A stretch of 64,000 bases of DNA from Bacteroidota bacterium (lineage in GTDB: Bacteria > Bacteroidota > Ignavibacteria > Ignavibacteriales > Melioribacteraceae): NCBI GenBank assembly GCA_018829205.1, contig JAHJUE010000007.1, forward strand, positions 177,979 through 241,978, given 5' to 3'. This document shows positions 18,254 through 27,221 of this stretch, one piece after another. The translations under genes and the position numbers were made by a program. How positions within the stretch are numbered: position 1 is the stretch's first letter; each line of letters begins with the position of its first letter. The notes beneath the pieces were generated by a model. It ran no database searches and was not told where the DNA came from. It saw nothing but the letters and a program-made list of their open reading frames with translations.

Positions 18254-20617
18254 ATGAATGAGCGAATAAAAAAATTAAGAGAACAAAGTTTAAACGCGGT
18301 TCCTTTAATATCATGTGAACGCGCGAAACTTTTAACAGAATTCTATAAAAGTGGAAAAGCCGAAAGTGTTTCAATTCCAGTCGCGCGCGCGATGGCATTA
18401 AAATATATTTTAGAAAATAAAGAACTTTGCGTTAACGAAGGCGAATTGATTGTAGGAGAACGCGGACCTGCTCCCAAGGCCACGCCGACATATCCCGAAT
18501 TGTGCTGCCATAGTTTGGATGATCTTAAAATTCTAAATGACCGCACTAAAGTTTGGTTTAAGTCCGATGCAGAAACTCAAAAATTTCAGGAACAAGAAAT
18601 TATTCCATTTTGGAAAGAACGTTCAATCCGAAGCAGAATTTTTGAAGAAATAGGCGGTGAATGGAAGGACTGTTATGCAGCCGGAATCTTTACCGAGTTT
18701 ATGGAACAGCGCGCTCCGGGTCATACAGTTCTAGATGATAAAATTTATAAAAAAGGATTTAATGATTTTAAAAACGATATTCAGGGTGCGATTGATAAAT
18801 TAGATTTTTACAATGACCGGGAAGCATTTGAGAAACGTGAAGAATTAATAGCAATGATGATTTCCGCCGACGCATTAATTCTTTTCGCGAAAAGATATTC
18901 AATTAAATTAAAAGAACTCGCCGAAGTTGAAAAAGATTCATCACGCAAAAAAGAATTTTTGCTGATGTCTGATATTTGTAATCACGTTCCTGAAAATAAA
19001 CCCCGCAATTTCCACGAAGCTCTTCAGTATTATTGGTTTGTTCACATAGGAATTATAACCGAGTTAAACACATGGGATTCATTTAATCCCGGCAGACTCG
19101 ATCAGCATCTTTATCCGTTTTATAAACAAGAATTGGAAGCCGGAACATTAACAGAAGAAAGCGCTAAAGAAATTTTACAATCATTCTGGATAAAATTTAA
19201 TAATCAGCCCGCTCCGCCTAAGGTTGGCGTTACTGCGCAGGAAAGCAATACATACACCGACTTCGCGCTAATAAACGTAGGCGGATTAAAAGAAGACGGG
19301 TCGGATGCTGTTAATGATTTATCCTATGTTATTATGGATGTGATTGAAGAAATGAGAATTCTTCAGCCTAGTTCGATGGTGCAGATCAGCAAAAAAAATC
19401 CCGACAGATTTTTAAAACGCGCTATTAAAATTGTTAAAACCGGGTTTGGTCAGCCTTCAATTTTTAACAGCGATGTTATTGTGCAGGAAATGGTGCGCCA
19501 GGGTAAAAGTTTAATTGACGCTCGCCGGGGCGGAGCAAGCGGGTGCGTTGAAACCGGAGCTTTCGGGAGAGAGAGTTATATTTTAACAGGTTATTTTAAC
19601 CTCGCGAAAGTTCTGGAAATAACTTTAAACAACGGATTTGATCCGCGTACAAAAAAACAGCTCGGTTTAAAGACGGGAAATCCCGAAAATTTTGAAACTT
19701 ACACCGAACTTTTTGAAGCATATAAAAAACAGCTAAATCATTTTATAAATATTAAAATACGCGGCAACATAATAATAGAAAGACTTTACGCCGATTATAT
19801 GCCCGCGCCGTTTATGTCGATACTTATTGACGACTGCATCTCAAAAGGAAAAGATTACAACAGCGGCGGTGCGCGTTATAATACTTCTTATGTTCAAGGT
19901 GTCGGGTTAGGAAGTTTAACAAATTCATTAACGGCTTTAAGAGCCCAGGTTTTCGATAATAAAAATTATACAATGAAAGAAATTCTTTCAGCGCTTCAGA
20001 ATAATTACGAAGGTTTTGAAGAAATTAGAGAACGCCTTGTTCACGAAGCGCCTAAATACGGTAACGATGATGATTACGCCGATGATATTATGCGGGAAAT
20101 CTTCGAAATATTTTATGAAAGCGTTGACGGAAGACCAAACACAAAAGGCGGGCAATTCAGAATTAATTTACTTCCAACAACTTCTCATGTTTATTTCGGA
20201 AGCGTTATCGGCGCAATGCCCGACGGTCGTAAAGCGAAAGAGCCTTTGTCCGAAGGTATTTCACCGGTGCAGGGAACTGACGTAAACGGTCCAACTGCGG
20301 TTATAAAATCGGCCGCAAAAATTGATCACATTCGCACCGGCGGTACTTTGTTAAATCAAAAATTCTCACCGCAATTTTTAGAAAACGAAGACGGTATTAA
20401 TAAAGTAGCTCAGCTTGTGCGTTCATATTTTAAAATGGACGGACATCATATTCAGTTTAATGTCGTAACGGCGGAAACATTAAAGAATGCACAAAAAGAA
20501 CCGGAAAAATACAGAGATTTAATTGTAAGAGTTGCAGGTTATAGCGATTACTTTGTAGATTTGAATGAAGACCTGCAGAATGAAATTATAAAACGAACAG
20601 AACATACTGAATTTTAA
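18254..20617 (+). CDS. hypD: trans-4-hydroxy-L-proline dehydratase (glycyl-radical enzyme)
   Basis: A 787-residue glycyl-radical enzyme that dehydrates trans-4-hydroxy-L-proline to 1-pyrroline-5-carboxylate. By memory it aligns along its length with the Clostridioides difficile HypD: APGHTVLDDKIYKKGF, WFVHIGIITELNTWDSF, FNNQPAPPKVGVT, SGCVETGAFG and DGHHIQFNVV all match its conserved strings. The catalytic thiyl Cys is Cys431 with general base Glu433 (GCVETG). The radical Gly is Gly762 in RVAGYS near the C-terminus. The symbol here is not the hydrogenase maturation HypD. It lies 1 nt after its activase and 15 nt before an Xaa-Pro aminopeptidase. It should be oxygen-sensitive. No pyrroline-5-carboxylate reductase gene is in the window. 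Confidence 0.88.
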   Translation: MNERIKKLREQSLNAVPLISCERAKLLTEFYKSGKAESVSIPVARAMALKYILENKELCVNEGELIVGERGPAPKATPTYPELCCHSLDDLKILNDRTKVWFKSDAETQKFQEQEIIPFWKERSIRSRIFEEIGGEWKDCYAAGIFTEFMEQRAPGHTVLDDKIYKKGFNDFKNDIQGAIDKLDFYNDREAFEKREELIAMMISADALILFAKRYSIKLKELAEVEKDSSRKKEFLLMSDICNHVPENKPRNFHEALQYYWFVHIGIITELNTWDSFNPGRLDQHLYPFYKQELEAGTLTEESAKEILQSFWIKFNNQPAPPKVGVTAQESNTYTDFALINVGGLKEDGSDAVNDLSYVIMDVIEEMRILQPSSMVQISKKNPDRFLKRAIKIVKTGFGQPSIFNSDVIVQEMVRQGKSLIDARRGGASGCVETGAFGRESYILTGYFNLAKVLEITLNNGFDPRTKKQLGLKTGNPENFETYTELFEAYKKQLNHFINIKIRGNIIIERLYADYMPAPFMSILIDDCISKGKDYNSGGARYNTSYVQGVGLGSLTNSLTALRAQVFDNKNYTMKEILSALQNNYEGFEEIRERLVHEAPKYGNDDDYADDIMREIFEIFYESVDGRPNTKGGQFRINLLPTTSHVYFGSVIGAMPDGRKAKEPLSEGISPVQGTDVNGPTAVIKSAAKIDHIRTGGTLLNQKFSPQFLENEDGINKVAQLVRSYFKMDGHHIQFNVVTAETLKNAQKEPEKYRDLIVRVAGYSDYFVDLNEDLQNEIIKRTEHTEF

Positions 20618-20632
20618 ATTAGGGGAGGAACA

Positions 20633-22021
20633 ATGTTCAGCGCATCAACCTATATTGAAAGAAGAAAAAAATTAAAAGAACTCGTTAAAACCGGATTAAT
20701 ATTTTTACCTGGAAACGGAGACTCGCCAATTAATTATGCGGATAATATGTATCAATTCCGCCAAGATAGTTCGTTTCTTTATTATTTCGGTCTTGATAAA
20801 GAAAATATCGCCGCAATTATTGATGTTGATAAAGATCAGGAATTTATTTTCGGCAACGACCGTCCAATTGAAGATGTTGTTTGGATGGGCCCCGAAGAAC
20901 CTTTATCTGACTCAGCAAAAAAAGTTGGAGTGGAAAATACCGCTCCTTTTACAAACTTAAGCGGTGTATTAAAATCTGCGAATGAAAAAGCACAAAAAAT
21001 TCACTGGCTGCCGCAATACCGCGCCGATTTAATTATAAAATTTGAAGACTGGCTTGGTGTTCATCATTCAAAAGTAAATAAAGAAGCCTCGTTGGATTTG
21101 ATTAAAGCCGTTATATCTCAGAGAGAATTTAAATCTGAAGAGGAAATAAAAGAAATTGAACTGGCTCTTGATTTAAGTTATGAAATGAATACAACCGCGA
21201 TGAAACTTTCGCATGAAGGAATTTATGAAAGGGAGGTTTGGGGAGTAGTTGCCGGCATCGCTCATAAATTAGGAGGATTCGCTTCATTCCCTATTATATT
21301 CTCTCAGAACGGTCAAACGCTTCATAACCATCATCACGATCATTTAATGAAAAACGGAAGATTATTAATTCTTGATTCCGGAGCCGAGTCTCCGCTGCAT
21401 TACGCAAGCGATATAACCCGCACGTTCCCTGTAAGCGGAAGATTTACGGACAAACAGAAAGCAATTTATGAAATTGTTCTCGCTGCTAATTTAAAAGGAA
21501 TTGAATTAATGAAGCCGGGAAAAACTTTTAAAGAATGTCATCTCGCCGCTACCAAAGTAATTACGGAAGGATTAATAAATATCGGTTTGATGAAAGGAAA
21601 CGCGGATGATGCTGTTGCCGCCGGAGCGCACGCTTTATTTATGCCGCACGGACTTGGTCATCACATGGGTCTAGATGTTCACGATTGCGAAGGTCTTGGC
21701 GAAAGTTATATCGGCTACGATGAAAATCATAAACGCAGCGATCAGTTCGGTTTAGCGTATTTAAGAATGGGAAAAGAATTAAAACCGGGACACGTAATTA
21801 CTGTTGAACCCGGATGCTATTTTATACCGCAATTAATTGACAACTGGAAATCCGAAAAGAAACATACGGAGTTTATTCATTACGATAGACTGGAAAGCTA
21901 CAGAGATTTCGGCGGCGTAAGAATTGAAGACGATGTTGTTGTTACAGAAAGCGGGCACAGAGTTCTAGGAAAACCGATCCCGAAAACTGTACATGATGTT
22001 GAAACTGCTTGTAATTCATAA
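20633..22021 (+). CDS. pepP: Xaa-Pro aminopeptidase (M24B)
   Basis: A 462-residue cytosolic metallopeptidase that removes the N-terminal residue before proline, and possibly before hydroxyproline. The N-terminal creatinase-like domain (about 1-175) and C-terminal pita-bread domain are both present. Metal ligands are seen in ILDSGAESPLHYASDITRTF (Asp248, Asp260), the His in GLGHHMGLDVHD, the Glu of TVEPGCYF and the Glu of GGVRIEDDVVV. An AGGGGAGG-like ribosome site precedes the ATG by about 7 nt, and the gene is 15 nt behind hypD. This suggests that it supplies free imino acids to the dehydratase from dipeptides. The symbol is by family; whether it acts on X-Hyp is inference. Confidence 0.9.
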   Translation: MFSASTYIERRKKLKELVKTGLIFLPGNGDSPINYADNMYQFRQDSSFLYYFGLDKENIAAIIDVDKDQEFIFGNDRPIEDVVWMGPEEPLSDSAKKVGVENTAPFTNLSGVLKSANEKAQKIHWLPQYRADLIIKFEDWLGVHHSKVNKEASLDLIKAVISQREFKSEEEIKEIELALDLSYEMNTTAMKLSHEGIYEREVWGVVAGIAHKLGGFASFPIIFSQNGQTLHNHHHDHLMKNGRLLILDSGAESPLHYASDITRTFPVSGRFTDKQKAIYEIVLAANLKGIELMKPGKTFKECHLAATKVITEGLINIGLMKGNADDAVAAGAHALFMPHGLGHHMGLDVHDCEGLGESYIGYDENHKRSDQFGLAYLRMGKELKPGHVITVEPGCYFIPQLIDNWKSEKKHTEFIHYDRLESYRDFGGVRIEDDVVVTESGHRVLGKPIPKTVHDVETACNS

Positions 22022-22084
22022 TTGTAGAGCAGACAGCCTGTCTGCGCTATTGTTTGAAAAAAAATATTTTTATAGAAGTGATAT

Positions 22085-22117
22085 AAAAGCCCAACTTTTT
22101 AAAAAAGTTGGGCTTTT
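22085..22117 (+). terminator. Intrinsic terminator of the hydroxyproline operon
   Basis: Strong stem AAAAGCCCAACTTTTT / AAAAAGTTGGGCTTTT (22085-22100 with 22102-22117). The flanking A and T runs make it work in both directions. It lies 64 nt after the aminopeptidase stop. Confidence 0.85.
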
Positions 22118-22138
22118 AACAACCTGGGCTTTTCACAA

Positions 22139-22166
22139 CAATTTATTAATCCCTCAAAATTGATTT
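22139..22166. repeat. 28-nt direct repeat, copy 1
   Basis: Identical over 28 nt to bases 25296-25323; the core is TTATTAATCCCTCAAAATTG. Similarity extends further on both sides with small gaps (TTTTCACAA before; GCAATTG after). The two copies bracket the pair of T9SS cargo genes. No coding capacity. Confidence 0.8.
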
Positions 22167-22186
22167 GTACTCAAGCAATTGAAAAG

Positions 22187-22215
22187 AAACCCGATTTTTT
22201 GGAAAAACCGGGTTT
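22187..22215 (-). terminator. Terminator of the T9SS cargo pair
   Basis: AAACCCGATTTTT pairs with AAAAACCGGGTTT (22187-22199 with 22203-22215, one mismatch). It lies 28 nt past the stop of the gene at 22243-23742 on the minus strand, with a U-rich stretch after it. Confidence 0.75.
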
Positions 22216-22242
22216 GTAATTTTAAGTCAATATTAACAAATC

Positions 22243-23742
22243 TTATTTAACCAAATTCATTTTCTTACTAATTATTCTTCCATTGGTTTCAAGTTTATAG
22301 AAATAAATTCCGCTTGAAAGATTGTTTGCGTTGAATTCAGTTTTATATTTCCCGGAATTTAAATAGCCGTTTACAAGCACAGCAGCTTCTTTGCCGAGCA
22401 CATCATAAACTTTTAATTTTACATTTCCCTCTTCCGGAATACTGAATGAAATTATTGTTGCCGGATTAAATGGGTTGGGATAATTTTGATGCAGAGCATA
22501 CCCGGCCGGTATTTCCAAATTGTCTTTTTCAATTCCTACCAAAGCGTTTGTAAAAGAGTTTGTTGCATGAAAGTTTCCGCCAAGCATAGTCCACTCGCCG
22601 TTTACGGTGCCCGCGTTGTAGCAGAAAATACCTTCATGATCTTTTGCGATATATAATTTGTTGTTATGAATAAGAGGCGAACCCCACACCAAAGGCCATG
22701 GGTTTTGGAATTGCGGTTGTGTGTTCCATAAAATTGTTCCGTTGTTTATATCCGCTGCAACCCCGGCGTTTAAATCATTGACCGACGTTGTATAAAATAA
22801 TTTACCGTCCAGTGCTACAACGTAAGGAGTATTTGTAGCTCCTTCGCTTCTTGCCTGGTTTTGCCATAAAATATTTCCAGTCAACAAGTTTAATGCAACA
22901 ACTTCCTGAGGAACAGATGATACAAGTTTGGCAACACCTACAAATATTTTATCTTGATATATAGCCGGTGCCGCCTTGTTTCCAACGTATCCAATAAGAT
23001 TCGAACTCCACGTTATGTTTTGTGCTGCAATATCTATACAATAAAAAGTCGGGTTCTGCATTGTACCCGGCGCAATTATTAAATATTCTCTTGTTTGATA
23101 ATATGTGTAGGTCAAACTTGCGATTGAAACCTCGGGGTCAGGTAGGTTCATTGTCCATAGCTTGCTTCCGTCGTTACAATACATCACTTCTATTATAGCC
23201 GAATCGCTTCGCGCCGCGAATAAACGCAGTCCGTTATAATCAATAAGCATGTTGCTGTATTTCCCGGCTTTCTGCCATATTACGGTTCCCTCGTTTATAT
23301 CAAAACAATATAAAGTATCATTCGTTGCGGCATAAAGGTTTCCGCTTTCATGAATTGGTTTTGAGCTCCTGTTTGAAGTGTAAAAATTATTTTTCTGCCA
23401 AATTATATTCCCAGTCTCAGCGTCCAGCGCAAGCAGACTTCTTTCAGAAGGATTTATATAATTGTTTTTTGATATAAATATTTTCCCGGCATAACCAACC
23501 GGACTATCGTATGTACCGTTATTAAAATTTAACGTGTCCGCCCAAACTATATCGCCTGTCTCTGCATTTAACGCAACCAGTCCTTTATCCTGTCCCGCCC
23601 AGAATATTTTATTATTCATGATCAGCGGAGTGCTCCACGAGGTTCCGCTTGAAGGCAATTCTGTTCCTTCTTTTTTCCATAATAAATCTCCTTGAGCAAA
23701 AAGAAAATTGCTGATCATAAAAACCAATACAAACTTTTTCAT
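22243..23742 (-). CDS. T9SS-secreted PQQ-like beta-propeller protein
   Basis: A 499-residue secreted protein. It has a signal peptide (core KFVLVFMISNFLFAQ). A PQQ-like beta-propeller covers about residues 20-385, with repeats of the type ALDAETGNIIWQKN and ALNLLTGNILWQN. A C-terminal type IX sorting tail (about 415-499) begins LHQNYPNPFNPATIISFSIP and ends ISKKMNLVK. The propeller has no obvious quinone-cofactor ligands, so it is more likely a binding or structural module than a dehydrogenase. It follows the propeller gene at 23776-25047 after 33 nt and shares its direction, so the two are probably co-expressed cargo. Confidence 0.88.
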   Translation of the reverse strand: MKKFVLVFMISNFLFAQGDLLWKKEGTELPSSGTSWSTPLIMNNKIFWAGQDKGLVALNAETGDIVWADTLNFNNGTYDSPVGYAGKIFISKNNYINPSERSLLALDAETGNIIWQKNNFYTSNRSSKPIHESGNLYAATNDTLYCFDINEGTVIWQKAGKYSNMLIDYNGLRLFAARSDSAIIEVMYCNDGSKLWTMNLPDPEVSIASLTYTYYQTREYLIIAPGTMQNPTFYCIDIAAQNITWSSNLIGYVGNKAAPAIYQDKIFVGVAKLVSSVPQEVVALNLLTGNILWQNQARSEGATNTPYVVALDGKLFYTTSVNDLNAGVAADINNGTILWNTQPQFQNPWPLVWGSPLIHNNKLYIAKDHEGIFCYNAGTVNGEWTMLGGNFHATNSFTNALVGIEKDNLEIPAGYALHQNYPNPFNPATIISFSIPEEGNVKLKVYDVLGKEAAVLVNGYLNSGKYKTEFNANNLSSGIYFYKLETNGRIISKKMNLVK

Positions 23743-23775
23743 TATACCTCCAAATTGTGTGATGATTTAGAATTA

Positions 23776-25047
23776 TTATCTCAAAAGCAGCATCTTTTTT
23801 GTATCTCTAAAATCTCCGGCTTGCAGCGTATAAAAATATACGCCGCTTGTAAGTTCAATTTCGGTATTTGCAAATGTTACAGTATAATTTCCCGAGCTCT
23901 GAAATCTGTTTACAAGTGTTGTTATCTCGTTTCCTAAAACATCATATACTTTTAATGTAACATTAGCACTTGCCGGAAGCTGATATTCAATTATTGTTGC
24001 CGGGTTAAAAGGGTTGGGGTAATTTTGCGAAAGATTAAACTCTTCCGGCAAGCTGTTTAAATTCTTTTTAACAGAAACGACTCCGGCTTCTCTATAAACG
24101 GCAAGTCCTCCGTATGTACCAATCCATTTATTGCCGTTTGATTCAATTGCAAGAGCGTAAACGGCATTGTAAGGCAACTGGGAATTACTTTCGTTAAATA
24201 TTGTCCATGTTGAACCGTCAAACTTTGCAGCGCCTCCAGCAGTTGTTCCAATCCATTTATTGTCTTCTTTATCAATAACAATGCAATTAACCCTGTTAGC
24301 AGGCAGTCCCGAAGTTGATTGATTATAAATACTCCAGCCTGATGAGGAAAATTTTGCTAATCCTCCGGATAAAGTACCGATCCATTTATCTCCGTTTGAA
24401 TCAATAGCTAAAGAGAGAACATAATTATCGGGTAAATCTGAGTTTGTTGTATTATAAATCATCCAGCCCGAACCGTCTGATTTTGCCAATCCTCCTGCGG
24501 TTCCAACCCACATATTTCCTTCGTTATCAATTACAAAGGCATAAATCCAATTATGAGGTATGATTGAATTAGAAGTATTATAAAGAGTCCAATTTGTTCC
24601 ATCTAAAATTGCCACCCCTTTGTTAGTTCCAACCCAAATTCTTCCGGAGTTATCCATAATTAATGCGGAAATTTCATTACTCGGTAACTCTGAGTTGGAA
24701 GTACTATATGCTGACTTAACAGTTTTGGTGGCTGGGTCAAACCTTGCAATACCATTATTTTGAGTTCCGATCCATACATCACTTCCAGTACCTAAAGCTA
24801 TATTTTTAGCCGGCCCCGGCAGCCCGGAACCGCTGTAATCAGTCCATTCACCGTTACTAAATTTATTTAAACTACCTGAGCTGCTGCCTATCCAAACATT
24901 ACCGGTCTGGTCCACTTCAAGATCTGTTACACTGATGCTTATTAATCCTGAATTAATCGGTTTATAAACGATCCACTCAGATTGACAATAAATTATTGAT
25001 AAAAAAAGAAAATAAATTGCAGCCGACGTAATGAAATTTTTCATCAC
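23776..25047 (-). CDS. T9SS-secreted two-component-regulator-type propeller protein
   Basis: A 423-residue secreted protein with signal peptide (core AAIYFLFLSIIYCQ). At least six Reg_prop-type blades follow, recognised by the recurring W-I-G-T pattern: NVWIGSSSGSLNKF, RIWVGTNKGVAIL, NMWVGTAGGLAKS, DKWIGTLSGGLAKF, NKWIGTTAGGAAKF. The last 85 residues form a T9SS sorting tail (LSQNYPNPFNPATIIEYQLP). The blades are like those in hybrid two-component sensors but no kinase is attached. It is first in an operon with the PQQ-like protein. Confidence 0.88.
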   Translation of the reverse strand: MMKNFITSAAIYFLFLSIIYCQSEWIVYKPINSGLISISVTDLEVDQTGNVWIGSSSGSLNKFSNGEWTDYSGSGLPGPAKNIALGTGSDVWIGTQNNGIARFDPATKTVKSAYSTSNSELPSNEISALIMDNSGRIWVGTNKGVAILDGTNWTLYNTSNSIIPHNWIYAFVIDNEGNMWVGTAGGLAKSDGSGWMIYNTTNSDLPDNYVLSLAIDSNGDKWIGTLSGGLAKFSSSGWSIYNQSTSGLPANRVNCIVIDKEDNKWIGTTAGGAAKFDGSTWTIFNESNSQLPYNAVYALAIESNGNKWIGTYGGLAVYREAGVVSVKKNLNSLPEEFNLSQNYPNPFNPATIIEYQLPASANVTLKVYDVLGNEITTLVNRFQSSGNYTVTFANTEIELTSGVYFYTLQAGDFRDTKKMLLLR

Positions 25048-25416
25048 TCCTCCGAATTGAATTCTATTATTTTATAACACCCTATGAAATGAGTATAGAT
25101 TTTTTCAAATATTACCCGATAAATCTATTTATATGATATTCAAAGAATAAGCGATGAGAATAAGACATTTTGTCGGCAATTATTAAGATTAAATTGTCCG
25201 ATATTCAATCTCATTATATATAATTCATCTTTTTTAGGCAAGAAAAATCAGAACCTCACTAACTTAACTTGAGTTTTATCACAATCCTTTTTTCACAATT
25301 TATTAATCCCTCAAAATTGATTTACCCCGAACGCAATTGTATATTTATACTTTAGAATTAATTGTTGCCCGCCCAGCGCGGGTAATTTTATAGGAACTTT
25401 ACGATAAGAGGCAAAC
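25048..25416. other. 369-bp intergenic region upstream of gpmI
   Basis: No gene seen. It contains an imperfect long inverted repeat (about 25155-25213; arms TGAGA / TCTCA and TCGGCAATT / AATTGTCCGA), the second 28-nt direct repeat at 25296-25323, and a short hairpin CCCGC / GCGGG (about 25370-25384) just before gpmI. It must hold promoters for both the divergent cargo operon and gpmI, but I cannot place them. Confidence 0.6.
25296..25323. repeat. 28-nt direct repeat, copy 2
   Basis: Identical to 22139-22166, in the same orientation, 3157 bp away. It lies 93 bp before the gpmI start and 248 bp beyond the start of the cargo operon. Confidence 0.8.
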
Positions 25417-27048
25417 ATGGAATTAAAATTAGAAAAACTTAAAAGTTTTGAAGGAAGAAAAGGTCCTTTACTATTTATTGTAATGGACGGAGTTGGTTTC
25501 GGAAGGCAGGATGAAAGCGACGCTGTGTTTCTAGCTAAAACGCCGACACTCGATAAATTATTAAAAGAAATTCCGCTGCAGACAAAATTAAAAGCTCACG
25601 GTCCGGCTGTTGGTCTGCCAAGTGAAGACGATATGGGAAACAGCGAAGTAGGGCACAACGCAATCGGCGCAGGAAGAATTTTCGCGCAGGGAGCAAAACT
25701 TGTGAATAAATCTATTGAAACCGGAGATATTTTTAAATCCGAAAATTGGGGCAAAGTAATTGAACATGGAAAGAACGGGAACACAGTTCATTTAATGGGA
25801 TTGCTTTCCGACGGCAACGTTCACTCTCATATAAATCAAGTGTTCGCGTTAATTAATGAATGCGCAAAAAAAGAAGTAACAAAATTAAGACTTCACATTT
25901 TATTGGACGGCCGCGACGTGGGAGAAAAAACAGCTCCCGAATATGTAACTCCGCTTGAAGAACTTTTAGCAAAAATTTCTTCGGAAAAAAAATATGATTA
26001 CAAAATAGCATCAGGCGGCGGAAGAATGATTACAACAATGGACCGCTACAATGCGGACTGGACAATTGTTGAACGCGGCTGGAAAGCTCACGTTCTCGGC
26101 GATGCGAGAAAATTTAGATCTGCTTCCGAAGCGATTCAAACTTATTACAGCGAAGATCCTAAAATTACAGATCAATATTTGGAGTCATTTGTAGTTGTCG
26201 ACGAAAACGAAATTCCTATAGGTACAATTGAAGACGGCGACGCAGTTGTGTTCTTTAATTTCCGAGGCGATAGAGCAATTGAAATGTCAATAGCTTTTGA
26301 AGCAGGAGATGAGTTTGATAAATTCGATAGACAAAGAGTACCAAAAGTTTTTTATACGGGAATGATGGAATACGACGGAGATCTTCATATTCCTAAAAAT
26401 TATTTGGTTAACCCGCCTTCAATAGACAGGCCGATTAGCCAGTATTTATGCGCTGAAGGTGTTACTTCATTCGCGATTTCCGAAACGCAGAAATTCGGGC
26501 ATGTAACTTATTTTTGGAACGGAAACAGAAGCGGATACATAAATGATAAATTGGAATTGTATGTTGAAATTCCTTCCGATAAAATTCAGTTCGATAAAGC
26601 TCCGAGAATGAAAGCAGATGAAATCACTGACAGAACTATCGAGCTTTTAAAATCCGGGAAATATAAATTCGGTAGAATAAACTACCCGAACGGTGATATG
26701 GTAGGTCACTGCGGAATTATGGAAGCGGCCATTGAATCAGTTGAAGCCGTTGATCAAAATCTCGCAAAAATATTGCCTGTAATAGAGGAATTGGGAGGTA
26801 TTGCCGTTATAACTGCCGACCACGGAAACGCTGACGAAATGTTTAATGTTGTAAAAGGAAAAAGAGTTGTAAAGACTGCTCATACACTAAATCCGGTTCC
26901 TTTTATAATTTATGATCCTGCATGTAACGGCGAATATAAAATGGCCGGCATTAATACTCCGGGTTTAACAAACATCGCAGGAACATTGTTGAATTTGTTA
27001 GGCTATAAAAATGTTGAAGATTATGATCCGTCGTTGATTGTGTTTTAA
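25417..27048 (+). CDS. gpmI: 2,3-bisphosphoglycerate-independent phosphoglycerate mutase
   Basis: A 543-residue glycolytic enzyme interconverting 3- and 2-phosphoglycerate, Mn-dependent, of the alkaline phosphatase superfamily. Motifs are the first Asp in FIVMDGVGFG (Asp24), the phosphorylated Ser76 in DDMGNSEVGHNAIGAG, the substrate loop LLSDGNVHSHINQ, DGRDVGEKT, and the metal site ITADHGNADEM with later AHT. It is slightly longer than the E. coli enzyme through small insertions. A GAGGCAAAC region lies before the ATG. It is monocistronic, followed by a repeat-rich gap. Confidence 0.95.
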   Translation: MELKLEKLKSFEGRKGPLLFIVMDGVGFGRQDESDAVFLAKTPTLDKLLKEIPLQTKLKAHGPAVGLPSEDDMGNSEVGHNAIGAGRIFAQGAKLVNKSIETGDIFKSENWGKVIEHGKNGNTVHLMGLLSDGNVHSHINQVFALINECAKKEVTKLRLHILLDGRDVGEKTAPEYVTPLEELLAKISSEKKYDYKIASGGGRMITTMDRYNADWTIVERGWKAHVLGDARKFRSASEAIQTYYSEDPKITDQYLESFVVVDENEIPIGTIEDGDAVVFFNFRGDRAIEMSIAFEAGDEFDKFDRQRVPKVFYTGMMEYDGDLHIPKNYLVNPPSIDRPISQYLCAEGVTSFAISETQKFGHVTYFWNGNRSGYINDKLELYVEIPSDKIQFDKAPRMKADEITDRTIELLKSGKYKFGRINYPNGDMVGHCGIMEAAIESVEAVDQNLAKILPVIEELGGIAVITADHGNADEMFNVVKGKRVVKTAHTLNPVPFIIYDPACNGEYKMAGINTPGLTNIAGTLLNLLGYKNVEDYDPSLIVF

Positions 27049-27054
27049 AGTCGT

Positions 27055-27153
27055 TTGTCATTCCCGTATGTTTTTAGCGGGAATCTCAAAACAGATTCCG
27101 TCAAAATGATTGCCGGAATGACAAGTGCATTACAGATAATAAATTTGCACTTG
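27055..27153. repeat. REP-like inverted repeats after gpmI
   Basis: Outer arms TTGTCATTCC (27055-27064) and GGAATGACAA (27115-27124) are perfect. An inner hairpin, ATTCCCG / CGGGAAT (27060-27066 with 27078-27084), uses the same sequence. A further perfect 8-bp hairpin, CAAGTGCA / TGCACTTG (27122-27129 with 27146-27153), follows. The GTCATTCC/GGAATGAC signature is a common dispersed bacterial repeat. It may also end gpmI transcripts. Confidence 0.65.
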
Positions 27154-27221
27154 ATTTTCAAAGCCGATTTGTCAATTTTATTTGCGGCGGTTATAAATTG
27201 TTTAAATTCTAGGAAAATATA

